From NCBI RefSeq assembly GCF_003049665.1, contig NZ_PYWM01000006.1:1-64000 (forward strand): DNA of 64,000 nucleotides, read 5' to 3'. This document shows positions 1-11,657 of the stretch, piece by piece (position 1 is the stretch's first letter; every line of letters starts with the position of its first letter). The position numbers and the translations under genes are program-made. The notes beneath the pieces are model-generated. The model saw only the letters and a list, made by a program, of their open reading frames with translations, made no database searches and was not told the DNA's origin. This stretch comes from Lysinibacillus mangiferihumi. GTDB lineage: Bacteria; Bacillota; Bacilli; Bacillales_A; Planococcaceae.

Positions 1-44
1 CGCCGCCAGCGTTCGTCCTGAGCCAGGATCAAACTCTCCATAAA
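1..44 (-). rRNA. rrs: 16S ribosomal RNA, 5' end only
   Basis: Read on the minus strand, this stretch contains the universal 16S start, with AGAGTTTGATCCTGGCTCAG followed by GACGAACGCTGGCGGCG. The gene continues beyond the left edge. The 5' end is placed by analogy with Bacillus 16S, which begins TTTAT-GGAGAG, so the exact mature end is uncertain by a few bases. An rRNA operon beside gyrA is usual for Bacillaceae origins. Confidence 0.95.
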
Positions 45-210
45 AGAAATTTGATTAGCTCAAATTGTTTTGCTGGCATCAATTTTGATGTCCAAAATTT
101 TGTTTCGTTCACTAACGAAGTTAGCTAATAAAAACTATATTGATTACGTTTTGCTTGTTCAGTTTTCAAGGTTCATTTTGTTTCGTTTAGTGCGTCACCT
201 CTTGGCGACT
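45..210 (-). other. rRNA operon leader
   Basis: This is the transcribed leader between the rrn promoter and 16S. On the minus strand it holds a motif of the CTTGAAAACTGAACAAGC type (complement of 153-172), familiar from Firmicute rrn leaders and spacers. It also has a small hairpin, CTAAC-ttc-GTTAG (112-124), immediately before 16S. Such elements are known to serve antitermination and RNase III processing; that role here is inferred. Confidence 0.7.
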
Positions 211-215
211 CATTT

Positions 216-244
216 ATAATATCAAGATTCATAAACTATGTCAA
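216..244 (-). promoter_or_regulatory. rrn promoter (sigma-A type)
   Basis: On the minus strand, TTGACA (239-244) and TATTAT (216-221) are separated by exactly 17 bp, close to the sigma-A consensus. The start of transcription would fall near 209, about 165 bases before 16S. A second promoter further upstream is common for rrn operons but none is obvious in 245-310. Confidence 0.85.
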
Positions 245-310
245 CACTTTATCTAAAAAAATTAAAATAGTTTTTCATTACATGCATTTACTCTAGTACA
301 ACAACGGAGT

Positions 311-347
311 AATAAGGCAATCACAACTCTTTTATGACTGCCTTATT
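311..347 (-). terminator. hairpin after the HD-GYP gene
   Basis: A 9-bp perfect stem (AATAAGGCA at 311-319 with TGCCTTATT at 339-347) starts 16 bases beyond the HD-GYP stop codon. There is no long T run on the minus strand, so intrinsic termination would be weak. It sits between that gene and the rrn promoter. Confidence 0.4.
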
Positions 348-362
348 AGTTCTTTATTTACT

Positions 363-1463
363 CTATTCATTTGTGATTATTCGTGAAATATAAAACGTAC
401 GATTTTTTCCTAAATCAAAAATTTCACCTGTAATACTTAATTTAATAATAGGACGTGTAGGTGCATATCTATTAACGAACATTACTTCACCACGTTCTAG
501 ATTAGAAAGTTCAATAATTGTTCCAATTGGTAAGTCTGCCACTAAGTCAATCAACGCTCTTACTACTTTAATATCAAATTTTCCAAACTCAGACTCATTA
601 ATCATTTCTATTACTTTAAATGAGGATTGTTTGGAGCGATAAACACGCTCACATGTCATAGCATGAAAAACATCGGCAACTGCAATAATCTGCGCAAAAA
701 CCGATATGTTTGCGATTTTCTCACCTTTAGGATATCCGCTTCCGTTTAAGCGCTCATGATGCTGAAAAATGGCTTCTTTAATTGTATCTTTTAAGATTGT
801 TAAATCCTTTACCATGTTATAACTATATATAGGATGTTTATGAATCTCTGAAAATTCTTGTTCAGTTAATGTAGTTTTTTTATCTCGAATACGTGGGTGA
901 ATTTTAGCCATACCGCAATCTGCTAGTAGACCGCCAATTGCAATTTGAATAGTTAACCCTTTATCGTAACCTAATTTTTGAGCGATTACAGAAGAAATCA
1001 GTGCTGTTCCTACACAATGGTGGTATAAATAATCTTTTGGATTCGAATATTCGTTTAAGTTAAAAATAATTGTACGATCTTCTAAGACCATATCCAATAA
1101 TGGCAAGATGATCGAACGTGCTTTTGTAATATCTACCTTCGCACCAGCTTCCCAATTTTTAAACTCTTTCTTAAATTGTTCAACAGAATTACTATAAACT
1201 CTTTTAAACGTTGGAACAGCTTCTGGTTGGAAAGCAAAATCTATTTCTTTTTCAGTTTCTACTGAAACTTCTTTTAAATTATCTTTGTATACAGGAGCTC
1301 TTGAAATATTAAATGCGCTAAAAACTTGTAAATGCTCATGTGATACTACTGTATCTTTAAAAATTATTGGATATTGTGTATTAGCAAAAATATCTTCAGA
1401 AATAACTTTTCCAATACGTAATTCTGAAATTGGGACATGTACCGTTTCCACGAAATTAAACAC
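363..1463 (-). CDS. HD-GYP domain protein with altered HD motif
   Basis: The 366-residue protein has an HD-GYP domain over about residues 135-310. The GYP half is intact, with HHE at 235-237 and GSGYP at 241-245, and the following segment AVADVFHAMT is typical. The family is known for cyclic-di-GMP phosphodiesterases. However, the signature HD is read here as ADCGMAK (181-187): the metal-binding histidine is alanine while the aspartate remains. The N-terminal ~120 residues match nothing I recognise and there is no membrane segment. It lies between gyrA and the rRNA operon, separated from gyrA by a terminator. Hydrolase activity is doubtful; a sensor or partner-binding role is equally possible. 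Confidence 0.85.
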   Translation of the reverse strand: MFNFVETVHVPISELRIGKVISEDIFANTQYPIIFKDTVVSHEHLQVFSAFNISRAPVYKDNLKEVSVETEKEIDFAFQPEAVPTFKRVYSNSVEQFKKEFKNWEAGAKVDITKARSIILPLLDMVLEDRTIIFNLNEYSNPKDYLYHHCVGTALISSVIAQKLGYDKGLTIQIAIGGLLADCGMAKIHPRIRDKKTTLTEQEFSEIHKHPIYSYNMVKDLTILKDTIKEAIFQHHERLNGSGYPKGEKIANISVFAQIIAVADVFHAMTCERVYRSKQSSFKVIEMINESEFGKFDIKVVRALIDLVADLPIGTIIELSNLERGEVMFVNRYAPTRPIIKLSITGEIFDLGKNRTFYISRIITNE

Positions 1464-1556
1464 CTCTTTACTATTTCACTTACTTGAACTAAGGTCTATT
1501 TATATAGTATCACGAATTTCTAAATTATTACTTATTTTTCACGATATATAATAAAA

Positions 1557-1592
1557 ACCGATGAGCAGCAACAAACGCTGTCTTCATCGGTT
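1557..1592 (-). terminator. gyrA terminator
   Basis: A 9-bp stem (AACCGATGA at 1557-1565 with TCATCGGTT at 1584-1592) lies just past the gyrA stop at 1598. It is followed on the minus strand by TTTTATTAT and on the plus strand by ATTTTTTATT, so it could act in both directions. It separates gyrA from the HD-GYP gene. Confidence 0.8.
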
Positions 1593-1597
1593 ATTTT

Positions 1598-4066
1598 TTA
1601 TTCTTCTATTTCCTCATTTTCATCAGTGGCCTCTTCGTCTTCTTTTTCAACTTTTGCAACAGTTGCAACAAGTTCGTCATCCCCTAAACGAATTAAACGA
1701 ACACCTTGAGTACTACGGCCAATTAATGAAATATCATTGACATCCATACGTATCAGCATACCGTTGATTGTAATAAGCATTAAATCTTCAGAACCATCAA
1801 CAGTTTTAACAGCCACCATAGGACCATTTTTATCGGTAATTTGAATTGTTTTTAAACCAACGCCACCACGACTTTGTAAACGATACTCCTCTTCAGTTGT
1901 ACGCTTACCATAGCCTTTTTCAGTAACGACTAAAATTTCTTGTCCAGGTTCGACGATTTCCATACCAACTACTTCATCGCCTTCTCGTAGCTTAATACCA
2001 CGTACCCCACCTGCTGTACGTCCCATTGAACGGATATCATCCTCTTGGAAACGAACAAGCATACCGTCACGCGTTCCGATAATAACTTGCTTCATACCAT
2101 CCGTTAAACGAACAGCAATTAAATCATCATCTTCTCGTAAACTAATAGCAATTAAGCCATTCGTACGGATATTTGCAAATTGAGATACAGGTGTACGCTT
2201 TGAAATACCTGTTTTCGTTGTAAAGATAAAGTAAGCATCCTTGTCAAATGAATCAACACGAATCATTGCCGTGACTTTCTCACCTTTATCGATATTCAGT
2301 AAGTTAACGATTGGTAAACCTTTCGCCGTGCGACCGTACTCCGGAATTTCGTAACCTTTAGCACGGAATACTTTCCCCTTAGACGTGAAGAATAAAATAG
2401 TATCGTGCGTAGATGTATTCATAAGGTGCTCGACGAAGTCATCCTCATTAGTTCCCATTCCTTGTACACCACGACCACCGCGCTTTTGACTGCGATATGT
2501 ATTGGCAGCTAAGCGCTTAATATAACCATTATGCGTTAACGTAACAACTGAATTTTCTACAGGAATTAAATCCTCATCCTCAATCATTTCCATACCGCCA
2601 GATGTAATCTCTGTACGACGAGCATCATTGAAGCGCTCTTTCAGTTCTAATATTTCAGTGCGAATAATCTCAACAATTTTAGCTTCATCGGCTAAGATTG
2701 CTTTTAATTCAGCAATTAACACTTGTAACTCTTGATATTCTGCTTCAATTTTTTCTCGTTCTAAGCCACTTAAACGTACTAAACGCATATCTAAAATTGC
2801 TTGCGCTTGACGTTCAGATAAATTAAACCGTTCCATTAATTGCGGTTTAGCTTCCTCACCACTACGAGAACCGCGGATAATCGCAATAATTTCATCAATA
2901 TGATCTAGGGCAATTCGTAAGCCCTCTAAAATATGAGCACGGTCTTCTGCTTTCTTTAAATCGAATTCAGTACGGCGGCGAATGATGACTTTTTGATGCT
3001 CTAAATAATGATACAGCATCTCTTTAATGCCCATTACTTTCGGTTGACCATTTACTAATGACAGCATATTAACACCAAAGCTTGATTGCATCGCTGTTTG
3101 CTTATAAAGATTATTTAACACGACATTTGCATTGGCATCTTTTCGTATTTCAATAACTACACGCATACCACGGCGGTCAGATTCATCACGTAAATTGGTA
3201 ATGCCATCAATTTTCTTATCACGTACTAGCTCAGCAATCTTTTCAATTAATTTTGCCTTATTTACTTGGTAAGGTAATTCATGAATAAGAATTGTTTCTT
3301 TACCGTTTGACTTTTGTTCGATTTCTACTTTAGCTCGAATAATAATGGAACCACGGCCTGTTTCATAGGCACGGCGAATACCACTGCGTCCTAAAATCAA
3401 TCCACCAGTTGGGAAATCCGGTCCTGGAATAATTTCCATCAATTCTTCCGTAGTAATTGCAGGATTTTCAGATAGTGCTAACACTCCATCAATCGTTTCC
3501 CCTAGATTATGTGGAGGAATGTTTGTTGCCATACCAACCGCAATTCCTGCCGCTCCATTTACTAATAAGTTTGGATAGCGACTTGGTAAAACAATCGGTT
3601 CTTTTTCAGAGCCATCATAGTTACCAGTATAGTCAATTGTGTTTTTATTAATATCTCGAAGCATTTCCATTGCAATACGAGACATACGCGATTCTGTATA
3701 ACGCATCGCAGCTGCTCCGTCGCCATCAACAGAACCAAAGTTTCCGTGACCATCAACAAGCATGTAACGATAACTAAAATCCTGTGCCATACGTACCATG
3801 GCATCGTAAATTGAAGAGTCACCATGTGGATGGTACTTACCCATTACATCCCCAACGATACGTGCTGATTTTTTGTACGCTTTATCTGCTGTATTTCCTA
3901 ACTCTTGCATGCCGTATAAAATACGACGATGAACTGGCTTTAATCCATCGCGTACATCTGGCAATGCACGCGAAACGATTACACTCATTGCATAATCGAG
4001 GAAGGATGTTTCGATTTCTTCTGTTATATTAACTCCTTTAACACCGGAGCGTTCTTGTTCTGACAA
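1598..4066 (-). CDS. gyrA: DNA gyrase subunit A
   Basis: GyrA breaks and rejoins DNA in the A2B2 gyrase that introduces negative supercoils. The 822-residue length is normal. The catalytic tyrosine is Tyr123 in AAMRYTES, and the quinolone-resistance region reads [12 protein letters not shown] (79-90) with Ser84 and Asp88, which is the susceptible-type sequence. The C-terminal wrapping domain carries the GyrA box as QKRGGRG. Translation starts at a TTG (4064-4066) behind GGGAGG; no ATG start gives the conserved N-terminus. It follows gyrB by 25 bases and is surely co-transcribed with it. The acidic tail ([16 protein letters not shown]) is typical of Bacillales. Confidence 0.99.
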   Translation of the reverse strand: MSEQERSGVKGVNITEEIETSFLDYAMSVIVSRALPDVRDGLKPVHRRILYGMQELGNTADKAYKKSARIVGDVMGKYHPHGDSSIYDAMVRMAQDFSYRYMLVDGHGNFGSVDGDGAAAMRYTESRMSRIAMEMLRDINKNTIDYTGNYDGSEKEPIVLPSRYPNLLVNGAAGIAVGMATNIPPHNLGETIDGVLALSENPAITTEELMEIIPGPDFPTGGLILGRSGIRRAYETGRGSIIIRAKVEIEQKSNGKETILIHELPYQVNKAKLIEKIAELVRDKKIDGITNLRDESDRRGMRVVIEIRKDANANVVLNNLYKQTAMQSSFGVNMLSLVNGQPKVMGIKEMLYHYLEHQKVIIRRRTEFDLKKAEDRAHILEGLRIALDHIDEIIAIIRGSRSGEEAKPQLMERFNLSERQAQAILDMRLVRLSGLEREKIEAEYQELQVLIAELKAILADEAKIVEIIRTEILELKERFNDARRTEITSGGMEMIEDEDLIPVENSVVTLTHNGYIKRLAANTYRSQKRGGRGVQGMGTNEDDFVEHLMNTSTHDTILFFTSKGKVFRAKGYEIPEYGRTAKGLPIVNLLNIDKGEKVTAMIRVDSFDKDAYFIFTTKTGISKRTPVSQFANIRTNGLIAISLREDDDLIAVRLTDGMKQVIIGTRDGMLVRFQEDDIRSMGRTAGGVRGIKLREGDEVVGMEIVEPGQEILVVTEKGYGKRTTEEEYRLQSRGGVGLKTIQITDKNGPMVAVKTVDGSEDLMLITINGMLIRMDVNDISLIGRSTQGVRLIRLGDDELVATVAKVEKEDEEATDENEEIEE

Positions 4067-4091
4067 AGTGTAGACCTCCCCTCAAGAAAAA

Positions 4092-6026
<1,935 letters not shown>

Positions 6027-6117
6027 CTACTCCTTCATAACATCATTGTGTGTAAATGAATGAACAGTCAACCGAGCTGACTATTACCATTCTTTTATAA
6101 TCTAAAAAACTCCCTGG

Positions 6118-7233
6118 CTAACTTTCTTCAATCGCACCTTGTTTCACGTGGAACAGCTGAGCATGTTCCATCGTCTCATGATGAATTCCATCAACACTTG
6201 TAGTCGTTACAAAGGTTTGGACTTCACCTTGAATGGTATTTAATAAATGCGATTGGCGATAATCATCGAGTTCCGACAATACATCGTCTAAAAGTAGAAT
6301 GGGTGTTTCATTTGTTTCTTGTTTAATTAACTCAATTTCGGCGAGCTTTAATGACAGAGCAGTTGTTCGTTGCTGCCCTTGAGAGCCATATGTTTGCACA
6401 TCATAGCCATTTACTAAAAATTGTAAATCATCTCGATGTGGTCCAACCATCGTGACACCACGCTCAAATTCACGATTCTTTGCCTCTACTAACTTTTTAA
6501 GTAATAGATCTTCCATTTCACTAGCAGTCTGTCCTTTATCAATACCTGCTACAGTGCGGTATTTAATCATTAAAGTTTCCTTACCTTGTGAAATTCCTGC
6601 ATGAATCGGCTCTGCCCACTCTTGTAATAAATCCATAAATTGAAATCTTTTTCGAATAATTTGGGTAGCTGCGTGAATATACTGCTCATTATAAACATCA
6701 TACATCACGTCGTTTGTCATTATCTTACCCTGATTCATTTTCAAATAATGATTGCGTTGTTTTAAAATCTTTTGAAAGGTTAATAAATCATGTAAGTAGA
6801 CGGGCGAAATTTGCCCAATCTCCATATCAATAAAACGTCGTCGTATTTGCGGGCTCCCTTTAACAACATTTAAATCTTCTGGCGCAAACATAACCACATT
6901 CATTTGACCAATATAATGACTAAGACGACTTTGTTCAATATGATTAATTTTACCCTTTTTGCCCTTTTTCGTAATGGTAAGCTCTATTGGTAAAATACCG
7001 TGCCTTTTTTGAACGGCCCCTTCTATTTTACCATAGTCTGAATCCCAACGTATCAATTCTTTATCGTTCGTCGTGCGATGTGATTTAGCCATCGCTAATA
7101 CGTAGATGGATTCCATCACATTCGTTTTCCCTTGGGCATTTTCACCAATAAATACATTTATTTTTGGAGAGAATTTTAACGTTAACGCATCATAGTTGCG
7201 GTAATTTGTAAGTTTTAACTGCTCAATATGCAT
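6118..7233 (-). CDS. recF: DNA replication and repair protein RecF
   Basis: RecF is an SMC-like ATPase that helps load RecA at single-stranded gaps. Seen here are the Walker A GENAQGKT (30-37), the ABC signature in [17 protein letters not shown] and Walker [14 protein letters not shown], over 371 residues, the usual length. The ATG lies only 3 bases after the yaaA stop, so the two genes are translationally close and belong to the dnaA-gyrA gene group. The last codons (LFHVKQ) coincide with a parS site. Confidence 0.98.
   Translation of the reverse strand: MHIEQLKLTNYRNYDALTLKFSPKINVFIGENAQGKTNVMESIYVLAMAKSHRTTNDKELIRWDSDYGKIEGAVQKRHGILPIELTITKKGKKGKINHIEQSRLSHYIGQMNVVMFAPEDLNVVKGSPQIRRRFIDMEIGQISPVYLHDLLTFQKILKQRNHYLKMNQGKIMTNDVMYDVYNEQYIHAATQIIRKRFQFMDLLQEWAEPIHAGISQGKETLMIKYRTVAGIDKGQTASEMEDLLLKKLVEAKNREFERGVTMVGPHRDDLQFLVNGYDVQTYGSQGQQRTTALSLKLAEIELIKQETNETPILLLDDVLSELDDYRQSHLLNTIQGEVQTFVTTTSVDGIHHETMEHAQLFHVKQGAIEES
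6140..6155. other. parS site in recF
   Basis: Read on the minus strand the site is TGTTCCACGTGAAACA, a perfect match to the Bacillus parS consensus TGTTNCACGTGAAACA bound by Spo0J/ParB. It lies within the 3' end of recF, about 2.7 kb from the unwinding region. The ParA and ParB genes are in this window at 19.0-20.6 kb. Confidence 0.9.
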
Positions 7234-7236
7234 AAT

Positions 7237-7461
7237 TTATTGTCCAGTGGGCCCAACAATTCGGAACCGGCCACATCCAGGAATATTTACAACATCTCCG
7301 TTACGTAATTTGCGACCACGGCGATCATCTACCTCGCCATTTACGTAAACATCATTTTCGTGTAAAAACCATTTTGCCATACCGCCTGAGCTAATGGCAT
7401 CAGTCATTTTTAAAAGTTGCCCTAACGTGACAAACTCTACATCGATTTCAATGTCTTTCAT
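7237..7461 (-). CDS. yaaA: S4-domain RNA-binding protein YaaA
   Basis: A 74-residue protein that is nearly all S4 domain: LLKMTDAISSGGMAKWFLHENDVYVNGE followed by RRGRKLRNGDVV. The family sits between dnaN and recF in Bacillales and is linked to ribosome assembly. The start is the ATG at 7459-7461, preceded by TTGGAGGG. An upstream in-frame TTG overlaps that ribosome binding site and would give an unusual N-terminus, so it was not used. The short gap to recF suggests coupled expression. Confidence 0.93.
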   Translation of the reverse strand: MKDIEIDVEFVTLGQLLKMTDAISSGGMAKWFLHENDVYVNGEVDDRRGRKLRNGDVVNIPGCGRFRIVGPTGQ

Positions 7462-7525
7462 AGCTGTGTTACCCTCCAAATACAGAATGTCTATCTCTCT
7501 ATCATACCTAAAAATGCTTCATAAG

Positions 7526-7556
7526 TAAAAAAAGATAGCCGCAACGAGCGACTATC
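7526..7556 (-). terminator. dnaN terminator
   Basis: On the minus strand a stem (GATAGTCGC / GCGGCTATC, 7534-7556) is followed directly by seven T residues. It lies about 80 bases downstream of dnaN and before yaaA, so dnaA-dnaN and yaaA-recF-gyrBA may be partly separate transcripts. Confidence 0.85.
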
Positions 7557-7634
7557 CCAAAGTTTATCAAAGCAAGTGAACATAACTTAAAACCCAATTT
7601 ATTCTATATAATACAATCGTTGGAAATTAGATGA

Positions 7635-8771
7635 TTAATATGTGCGAACTGGTAAAATTAGTTGCAGAATTGCATCATCATGAACAGAGCGTAAAATAAA
7701 TGGTCTCATCGCACCAGTAAATTGAATAACCACATCTTGACCATCAATTGCTTTCAATGCTTCCATCATGTATTTAGCGCTAAAGGAAATTTTTAAGTTA
7801 TCCCCTTCTAATGCTTCCACAGGTATTTCTTCTTGTACTTTACCTATCTCTGGAGAATTCGATGAAACTTCAACCGCTTGACTATCTAAAATTTCGAAGC
7901 GCACGACATTATTACGATCTCCTCGTGCGACAAGTGATGCACGATCAATTGCTTGTAATAAAGCTTTACCGTTAATTGTTACATTTGTTTGATATTCTTC
8001 TGGAATTAAACGTGATGTATCTGGGTAGTTCCCTTCAAGTAAACGAGAGAAGAATAATACATCTCCTGTTTTAAATAATACTTGCTGACTTGTAATAACA
8101 ATTTGGACAAGATTTGTAGAATCTTCTAACACCTTATTTAACTCATTTAAACTTTTACCAGGAATAACTACACTATGTTCAACTTCAGGTAAATCTTCTA
8201 ACTGTACTTTACGTCTTGCTAAACGGTGGCTATCTGTTGCAACACAGATTAATGTTTCGTTTTTAATCTGCCAGTTTACACCTGTCAACACGGGTCTGCT
8301 TTCAGAAGTCGCCACTGCGAATACTGTTTCACGGATAATTGATTTTAGTAAGTCTGCAGGAATAGTAAATTTTTGATCCTCCGTTAATTCGGGTAATAAA
8401 GGATATTCAGCAGCATCAGAGCCAATTAAATGGAATTCTGATTTTCCAGAACGAATATGCGTTTGGAAACCTGTCGTTACTTGAATTTCAACCTCGTTTG
8501 TCGGCAATTTACGCACAATTTCATTGAACATACGTGCTTGTACAACGATTGAACCCGTTTCCGCAATGTGAATAATTTGTTGCCCATCTTCTTCTACTGG
8601 GATAAATGTTTGAATTGTAATATCTGCATCACTACCAGTTAGACGAATTCCTTCGTTTGTTACATCAATTTTAATCCCCGTTAATATCGGAATTGTTGTT
8701 TTAGAACTTACGGCTTTCATGACATCATTTAAACCTTCTAGTAAACGGTCACGTAAAATATCAAATTTCAT
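7635..8771 (-). CDS. dnaN: DNA polymerase III beta subunit (sliding clamp)
   Basis: DnaN forms the ring-shaped dimer that tethers the replicative polymerase to DNA. The 378-residue length, the N-terminal MKFDILRDRLLEGLNDVMKAVS, the central GSDAAEYPLLPEL and the C-terminal MRPFILRSVHDDAILQLILPVRTY are all typical of Bacillales clamps. The ATG is preceded by GTGAGGG. It is separated from dnaA by 168 bases that contain the AT-rich origin unwinding segment and several DnaA boxes. Confidence 0.99.
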   Translation of the reverse strand: MKFDILRDRLLEGLNDVMKAVSSKTTIPILTGIKIDVTNEGIRLTGSDADITIQTFIPVEEDGQQIIHIAETGSIVVQARMFNEIVRKLPTNEVEIQVTTGFQTHIRSGKSEFHLIGSDAAEYPLLPELTEDQKFTIPADLLKSIIRETVFAVATSESRPVLTGVNWQIKNETLICVATDSHRLARRKVQLEDLPEVEHSVVIPGKSLNELNKVLEDSTNLVQIVITSQQVLFKTGDVLFFSRLLEGNYPDTSRLIPEEYQTNVTINGKALLQAIDRASLVARGDRNNVVRFEILDSQAVEVSSNSPEIGKVQEEIPVEALEGDNLKISFSAKYMMEALKAIDGQDVVIQFTGAMRPFILRSVHDDAILQLILPVRTY

Positions 8772-8785
8772 TTGTTTTCCCTCAC

Positions 8786-8936
8786 ATATTTATATTATTT
8801 ATTTATTAAATATAAAAAGATATAGTAATAGGTCCTGTGGATTTGTGGATAAGTGCTTCTAGGTGAATAAAATCAGTCTATCCACATGTAGATAGACTGT
8901 GTATAAGTTTGTGTTTAAAAATTAGAGTTGTCCACA
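8786..8936. other. oriC: oriC right part: unwinding element and DnaA boxes (dnaA-dnaN spacer)
   Basis: The spacer has an almost pure A/T block (8787-8820) next to TATAGTAATAGG (8821-8832), which on the minus strand reads CCTATTACTATA, the 3-base periodic pattern known as DnaA-trios in B. subtilis. A short GC patch and two adjacent boxes follow: TGTGGATTT (8836-8844) and the perfect TGTGGATAA (8844-8852). Further one-mismatch boxes are CTATCCACA (8878-8886), TGTGTATAA (8898-8906) and TTGTCCACA (8928-8936). This order matches the known basal unwinding system of Bacillus. Initial duplex opening is expected at 8787-8830. Confidence 0.9.
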
Positions 8937-8939
8937 AGT

Positions 8940-10289
8940 TTATTTCCCTAGCATGCTACGAATTTGTTTAATATCTTGTTGCAGTTGAACGTCATTTTTC
9001 AACAAAGAAGATATTTTTTCATGCGCATGGATAACAGTAGTATGATCACGACCACCAAACTCTTCGCCAATTTTCGGCAGCGAGAAATCTGTTAATTCGC
9101 GTGATAAAAACATCGCAACTTGTCGAGGAAAGGCGATTAGTTTTGTTCGCTTTTTAGCTGAAAAATCTTCTAAACGAATATTAAAGTGCTCTCCTACGGC
9201 ATTTTGAATGTCTAAAATTGTCACAGTTCTAGGTTTTGCATTAGGAATGATATCTTTTAATGCTTCAGCAGCTAATGTAGCTGTAATATCCTTGTTCACT
9301 AACGAAGAGTAAGCTACGACACGAATAAGCGCACCTTCAAGCTCCCGGATATTGGAGTCAATCTGGTTCGCGATATAGAGCATGACTTCGTTTGGTACAT
9401 CCAAACCGTCCGCTTTTGCTTTTTTTCGTAGAATAGCGATACGCGTTTCTAAATCTGGAGGTGCTATATCTGTAATTAGCCCCCACTCAAATCGAGATCG
9501 TAAGCGATCCTCTAAAGTAGGTATTTCCTTAGGTGGACGGTCACTTGATATGACAATTTGTTTTGATTCCTCGTGCAATGTGTTAAAAGTATGGAAAAAT
9601 TCTTCTTGAGTCGATTCTTTTCCAGCAAGGAATTGAATATCATCAATTAGCAGCACATCTACATTACGGTATTTGTTGCGAAAATCGAGTGCTTTATTAT
9701 CGCGAATAGAGTTAATAAATTCATTTGTAAACTTTTCTGATGATAAGTACACGACTTTTGCGTTTGGATTATGCTCTAACACATAATGGCCAATTGCGTG
9801 CATTAAATGCGTTTTGCCAAGCCCTACGCCCCCATATATAAAGAATGGGTTATAAGCCTTTGCAGGGGCTTCAGCAACAGCTAACGATGCAGCATGTGCG
9901 AAGCGGTTTCCAGAGCCAATAACAAACGTATCAAATGTATATTTCGGATTTAACATCCCTGGTGAAATATCATGATGGTCGTTATTTTTTGCTTGGATAA
10001 TCGGCGCTGGTAAGTCAAAATCGTCCGAATCCTGGTTTTTTTGAACAACAAATTTAATAAGCAAGTCTTCGCCTGTTAGCTCCGTTAATATACCTGTAAT
10101 CAAATGAATATAATGATTTTCAAGCCAGTCTCGAGCAAACGAATTTGGCGCCGCTATAGTCACGGTCGAACCACTTCCATTGTAAGAAAGTAATTTAGTA
10201 GACTTTAGCCACGTTTCGAAGCTTGGTTTAGAAATTTTTTGTTCAACTTGAGCCAGGACATTATTCCATAATTCTTCTAAATGTTCCAA
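8940..10289 (-). CDS. dnaA: Chromosomal replication initiator DnaA
   Basis: DnaA binds 9-mer boxes, oligomerises with ATP and melts oriC. All four domains are visible in 449 residues: domain I (about 1-80, [22 protein letters not shown]), a short variable domain II, the AAA+ domain with Walker A GGVGLGKT (153-160) and Walker [14 protein letters not shown], and the DNA-binding domain IV with [15 protein letters not shown]. Translation begins at a TTG (10287-10289) behind AAAGGAG. DnaA boxes flank it on both sides, consistent with autoregulation. It is followed by dnaN in the usual operon order. Confidence 0.99.
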   Translation of the reverse strand: MEHLEELWNNVLAQVEQKISKPSFETWLKSTKLLSYNGSGSTVTIAAPNSFARDWLENHYIHLITGILTELTGEDLLIKFVVQKNQDSDDFDLPAPIIQAKNNDHHDISPGMLNPKYTFDTFVIGSGNRFAHAASLAVAEAPAKAYNPFFIYGGVGLGKTHLMHAIGHYVLEHNPNAKVVYLSSEKFTNEFINSIRDNKALDFRNKYRNVDVLLIDDIQFLAGKESTQEEFFHTFNTLHEESKQIVISSDRPPKEIPTLEDRLRSRFEWGLITDIAPPDLETRIAILRKKAKADGLDVPNEVMLYIANQIDSNIRELEGALIRVVAYSSLVNKDITATLAAEALKDIIPNAKPRTVTILDIQNAVGEHFNIRLEDFSAKKRTKLIAFPRQVAMFLSRELTDFSLPKIGEEFGGRDHTTVIHAHEKISSLLKNDVQLQQDIKQIRSMLGK

Positions 10290-10379
10290 GCTGCTATTCT
10301 CCTTTACAGTTCAATACATATACAGCAATAAAAAAATAGAGTGCATTTATGTGATAAGTAAATACGTTCATTTTACGAC

Positions 10380-10698
10380 TAATCCACAAAATCACAAGTT
10401 GTGGATAATACTTAACCAAAGGCTGTGATAAAAATTATCCACAGCATATCAACAGTTGTGGATAAAAGATTAGTTCGTTTGAGTTTTCAACAAAGTGAAG
10501 CACAGTAATCGTATCAGAAAAACAAAGCTATTTCAATAGTTTATGAAACTTATCCACATAACTTTGATTTACTCACTTTCAAGTTGTCCACAAGCACTGC
10601 TTATGTGAAAAAGCTGTAGATAACAGTTGTGGATAAAAAATAATGCAAAAAATACTATACACAAGTCTGTGTAAAAAAAACAAGTATTCTGTGGATAA
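10380..10698. other. oriC: oriC left part: DnaA-box cluster upstream of dnaA
   Basis: Six perfect DnaA boxes are present, in mixed orientation: TGTGGATAA at 10400-10408, 10457-10465, 10628-10636 and 10690-10698, and TTATCCACA at 10435-10443 and 10550-10558. One-mismatch boxes are TAATCCACA (10380-10388), TTGTCCACA (10584-10592) and TGTAGATAA (10615-10623). The 555-base stretch between dnaA and rpmH (10290-10844) has no convincing gene; open frames across it are shadows of this repeat-rich AT sequence. It is where transcription switches from minus to plus, as expected at a bidirectional origin. Confidence 0.95.
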
Positions 10699-10759
10699 TT
10701 TAAAAGAGAGAAAAGGTAAACATAGAATTGGCGATTTGGAAAGAAATTTATAAAATACA

Positions 10760-10789
10760 TTGACAAAATAGCTAATTACTTTATATAAT
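10760..10789 (+). promoter_or_regulatory. rpmH promoter
   Basis: TTGACA (10760-10765) and TATAAT (10784-10789) are both perfect sigma-A hexamers with an 18-bp spacer. Transcription would start near 10796 and run into rpmH. The distal DnaA box of oriC (10690-10698) lies about 60 bases upstream. Confidence 0.88.
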
Positions 10790-10844
10790 ATGCAGGTCTG
10801 TATGTTGAAAAATTCAACTTTCATTCAGGAGGTGTCTATATACA

Positions 10845-10979
10845 ATGAAACGTACTTACCAACCAAAGAAACGTAAGCACAGCAAAGTTCACGGTTTCCG
10901 CGCACGTATGAGCACGAAAAACGGTCGCAAAGTTCTTGCTGCTCGTCGTCGTAAAGGAAGAAAAGTTTTATCAGCATAA
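10845..10979 (+). CDS. rpmH: 50S ribosomal protein L34
   Basis: A 44-codon gene encoding [18 protein letters not shown] and ending [11 protein letters not shown], the standard length and sequence of bacterial L34, a very basic protein bound to 23S rRNA. It has a strong AGGAGGTG site (10827-10834) ten bases before the ATG. It is the first gene to the right of oriC and is followed by its own terminator before rnpA, a usual arrangement. Confidence 0.98.
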   Translation: MKRTYQPKKRKHSKVHGFRARMSTKNGRKVLAARRRKGRKVLSA

Positions 10980-10986
10980 AATAAGT

Positions 10987-11018
10987 CCACTGAGCCACAT
11001 CAGTGGTCTTTTTTTTCT
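10987..11018 (+). terminator. rpmH terminator
   Basis: CCACTGA (10987-10993) pairs with TCAGTGG (11000-11006), followed by TCTTTTTTTTC. Read-through is probably needed for rnpA, which shows no strong promoter of its own in the short gap. Confidence 0.85.
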
Positions 11019-11073
11019 TTATTTTTTGAAGCCGTTAAGGATCAAAAGAATAATTCAGTAGCAGGTGAAAGTA

Positions 11074-11418
11074 ATGAAAAAACGCCAACGAGTGAAAAAG
11101 AATGAGGATTTTCAAAAGGTGTTTAAAAAGGGGAAATCTTTCGCGAATCGTCAGTTTGTCGTTTATTTTTTGCCGAAAGAGGGACAAACAGAATTTCGTG
11201 TAGGGTTATCTGTTAGTAAGAAGCTTGGGAATGCGGTAACACGCAACCAAATTAAACGTTATATTCGACAAAGTATTCATGAGTTAAAAGATGAATTAAA
11301 GACGAATATGGACTATGTTATTATCGCCAGACATCCGGCGGCCACTATGGATTTTCATGAAGTGAAACAAAGTTTGCAGCATGTACTACGAATTGCTAGA
11401 GTATTGAAGAAATCGTAA
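11074..11418 (+). CDS. rnpA: Ribonuclease P protein component
   Basis: RnpA assists the RNase P RNA in maturing the 5' ends of tRNAs. The 114-residue product has the family signature [14 protein letters not shown] and the basic N-terminus [20 protein letters not shown]. The ATG at 11074 is chosen because AGGTG lies 7 bases upstream; an in-frame GTG three codons earlier is part of that ribosome binding site. It follows rpmH as in nearly all bacteria. Confidence 0.97.
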   Translation: MKKRQRVKKNEDFQKVFKKGKSFANRQFVVYFLPKEGQTEFRVGLSVSKKLGNAVTRNQIKRYIRQSIHELKDELKTNMDYVIIARHPAATMDFHEVKQSLQHVLRIARVLKKS

Positions 11419-11657
11419 GACATTCAGCAACCAAAGTGGCGATAAAGTACACTTTTAAAAGGTTCTACAATAACTTATGTAAATGTAGATAGTCCCTTTA
11501 CTGCATGAGCACATTTTAATTGGCATATTTAGTAGAGTGAAAGCTAATTTGCATGATAAAATAACTGATAACTTTATTCAGTTGAAAAAATAAAATTGAA
11601 TAGAGACAATGCATATAGATTTTAGAAAAGTGAATAGTATTTGTAGGGGGAAGACGG

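Noticed and set aside
10569..10824. Minus-strand open frames between dnaA and rpmH
   Set aside because: They lie on the DnaA boxes and the rpmH promoter; the products are low-complexity Phe/Leu/Tyr-rich sequence from A/T DNA.
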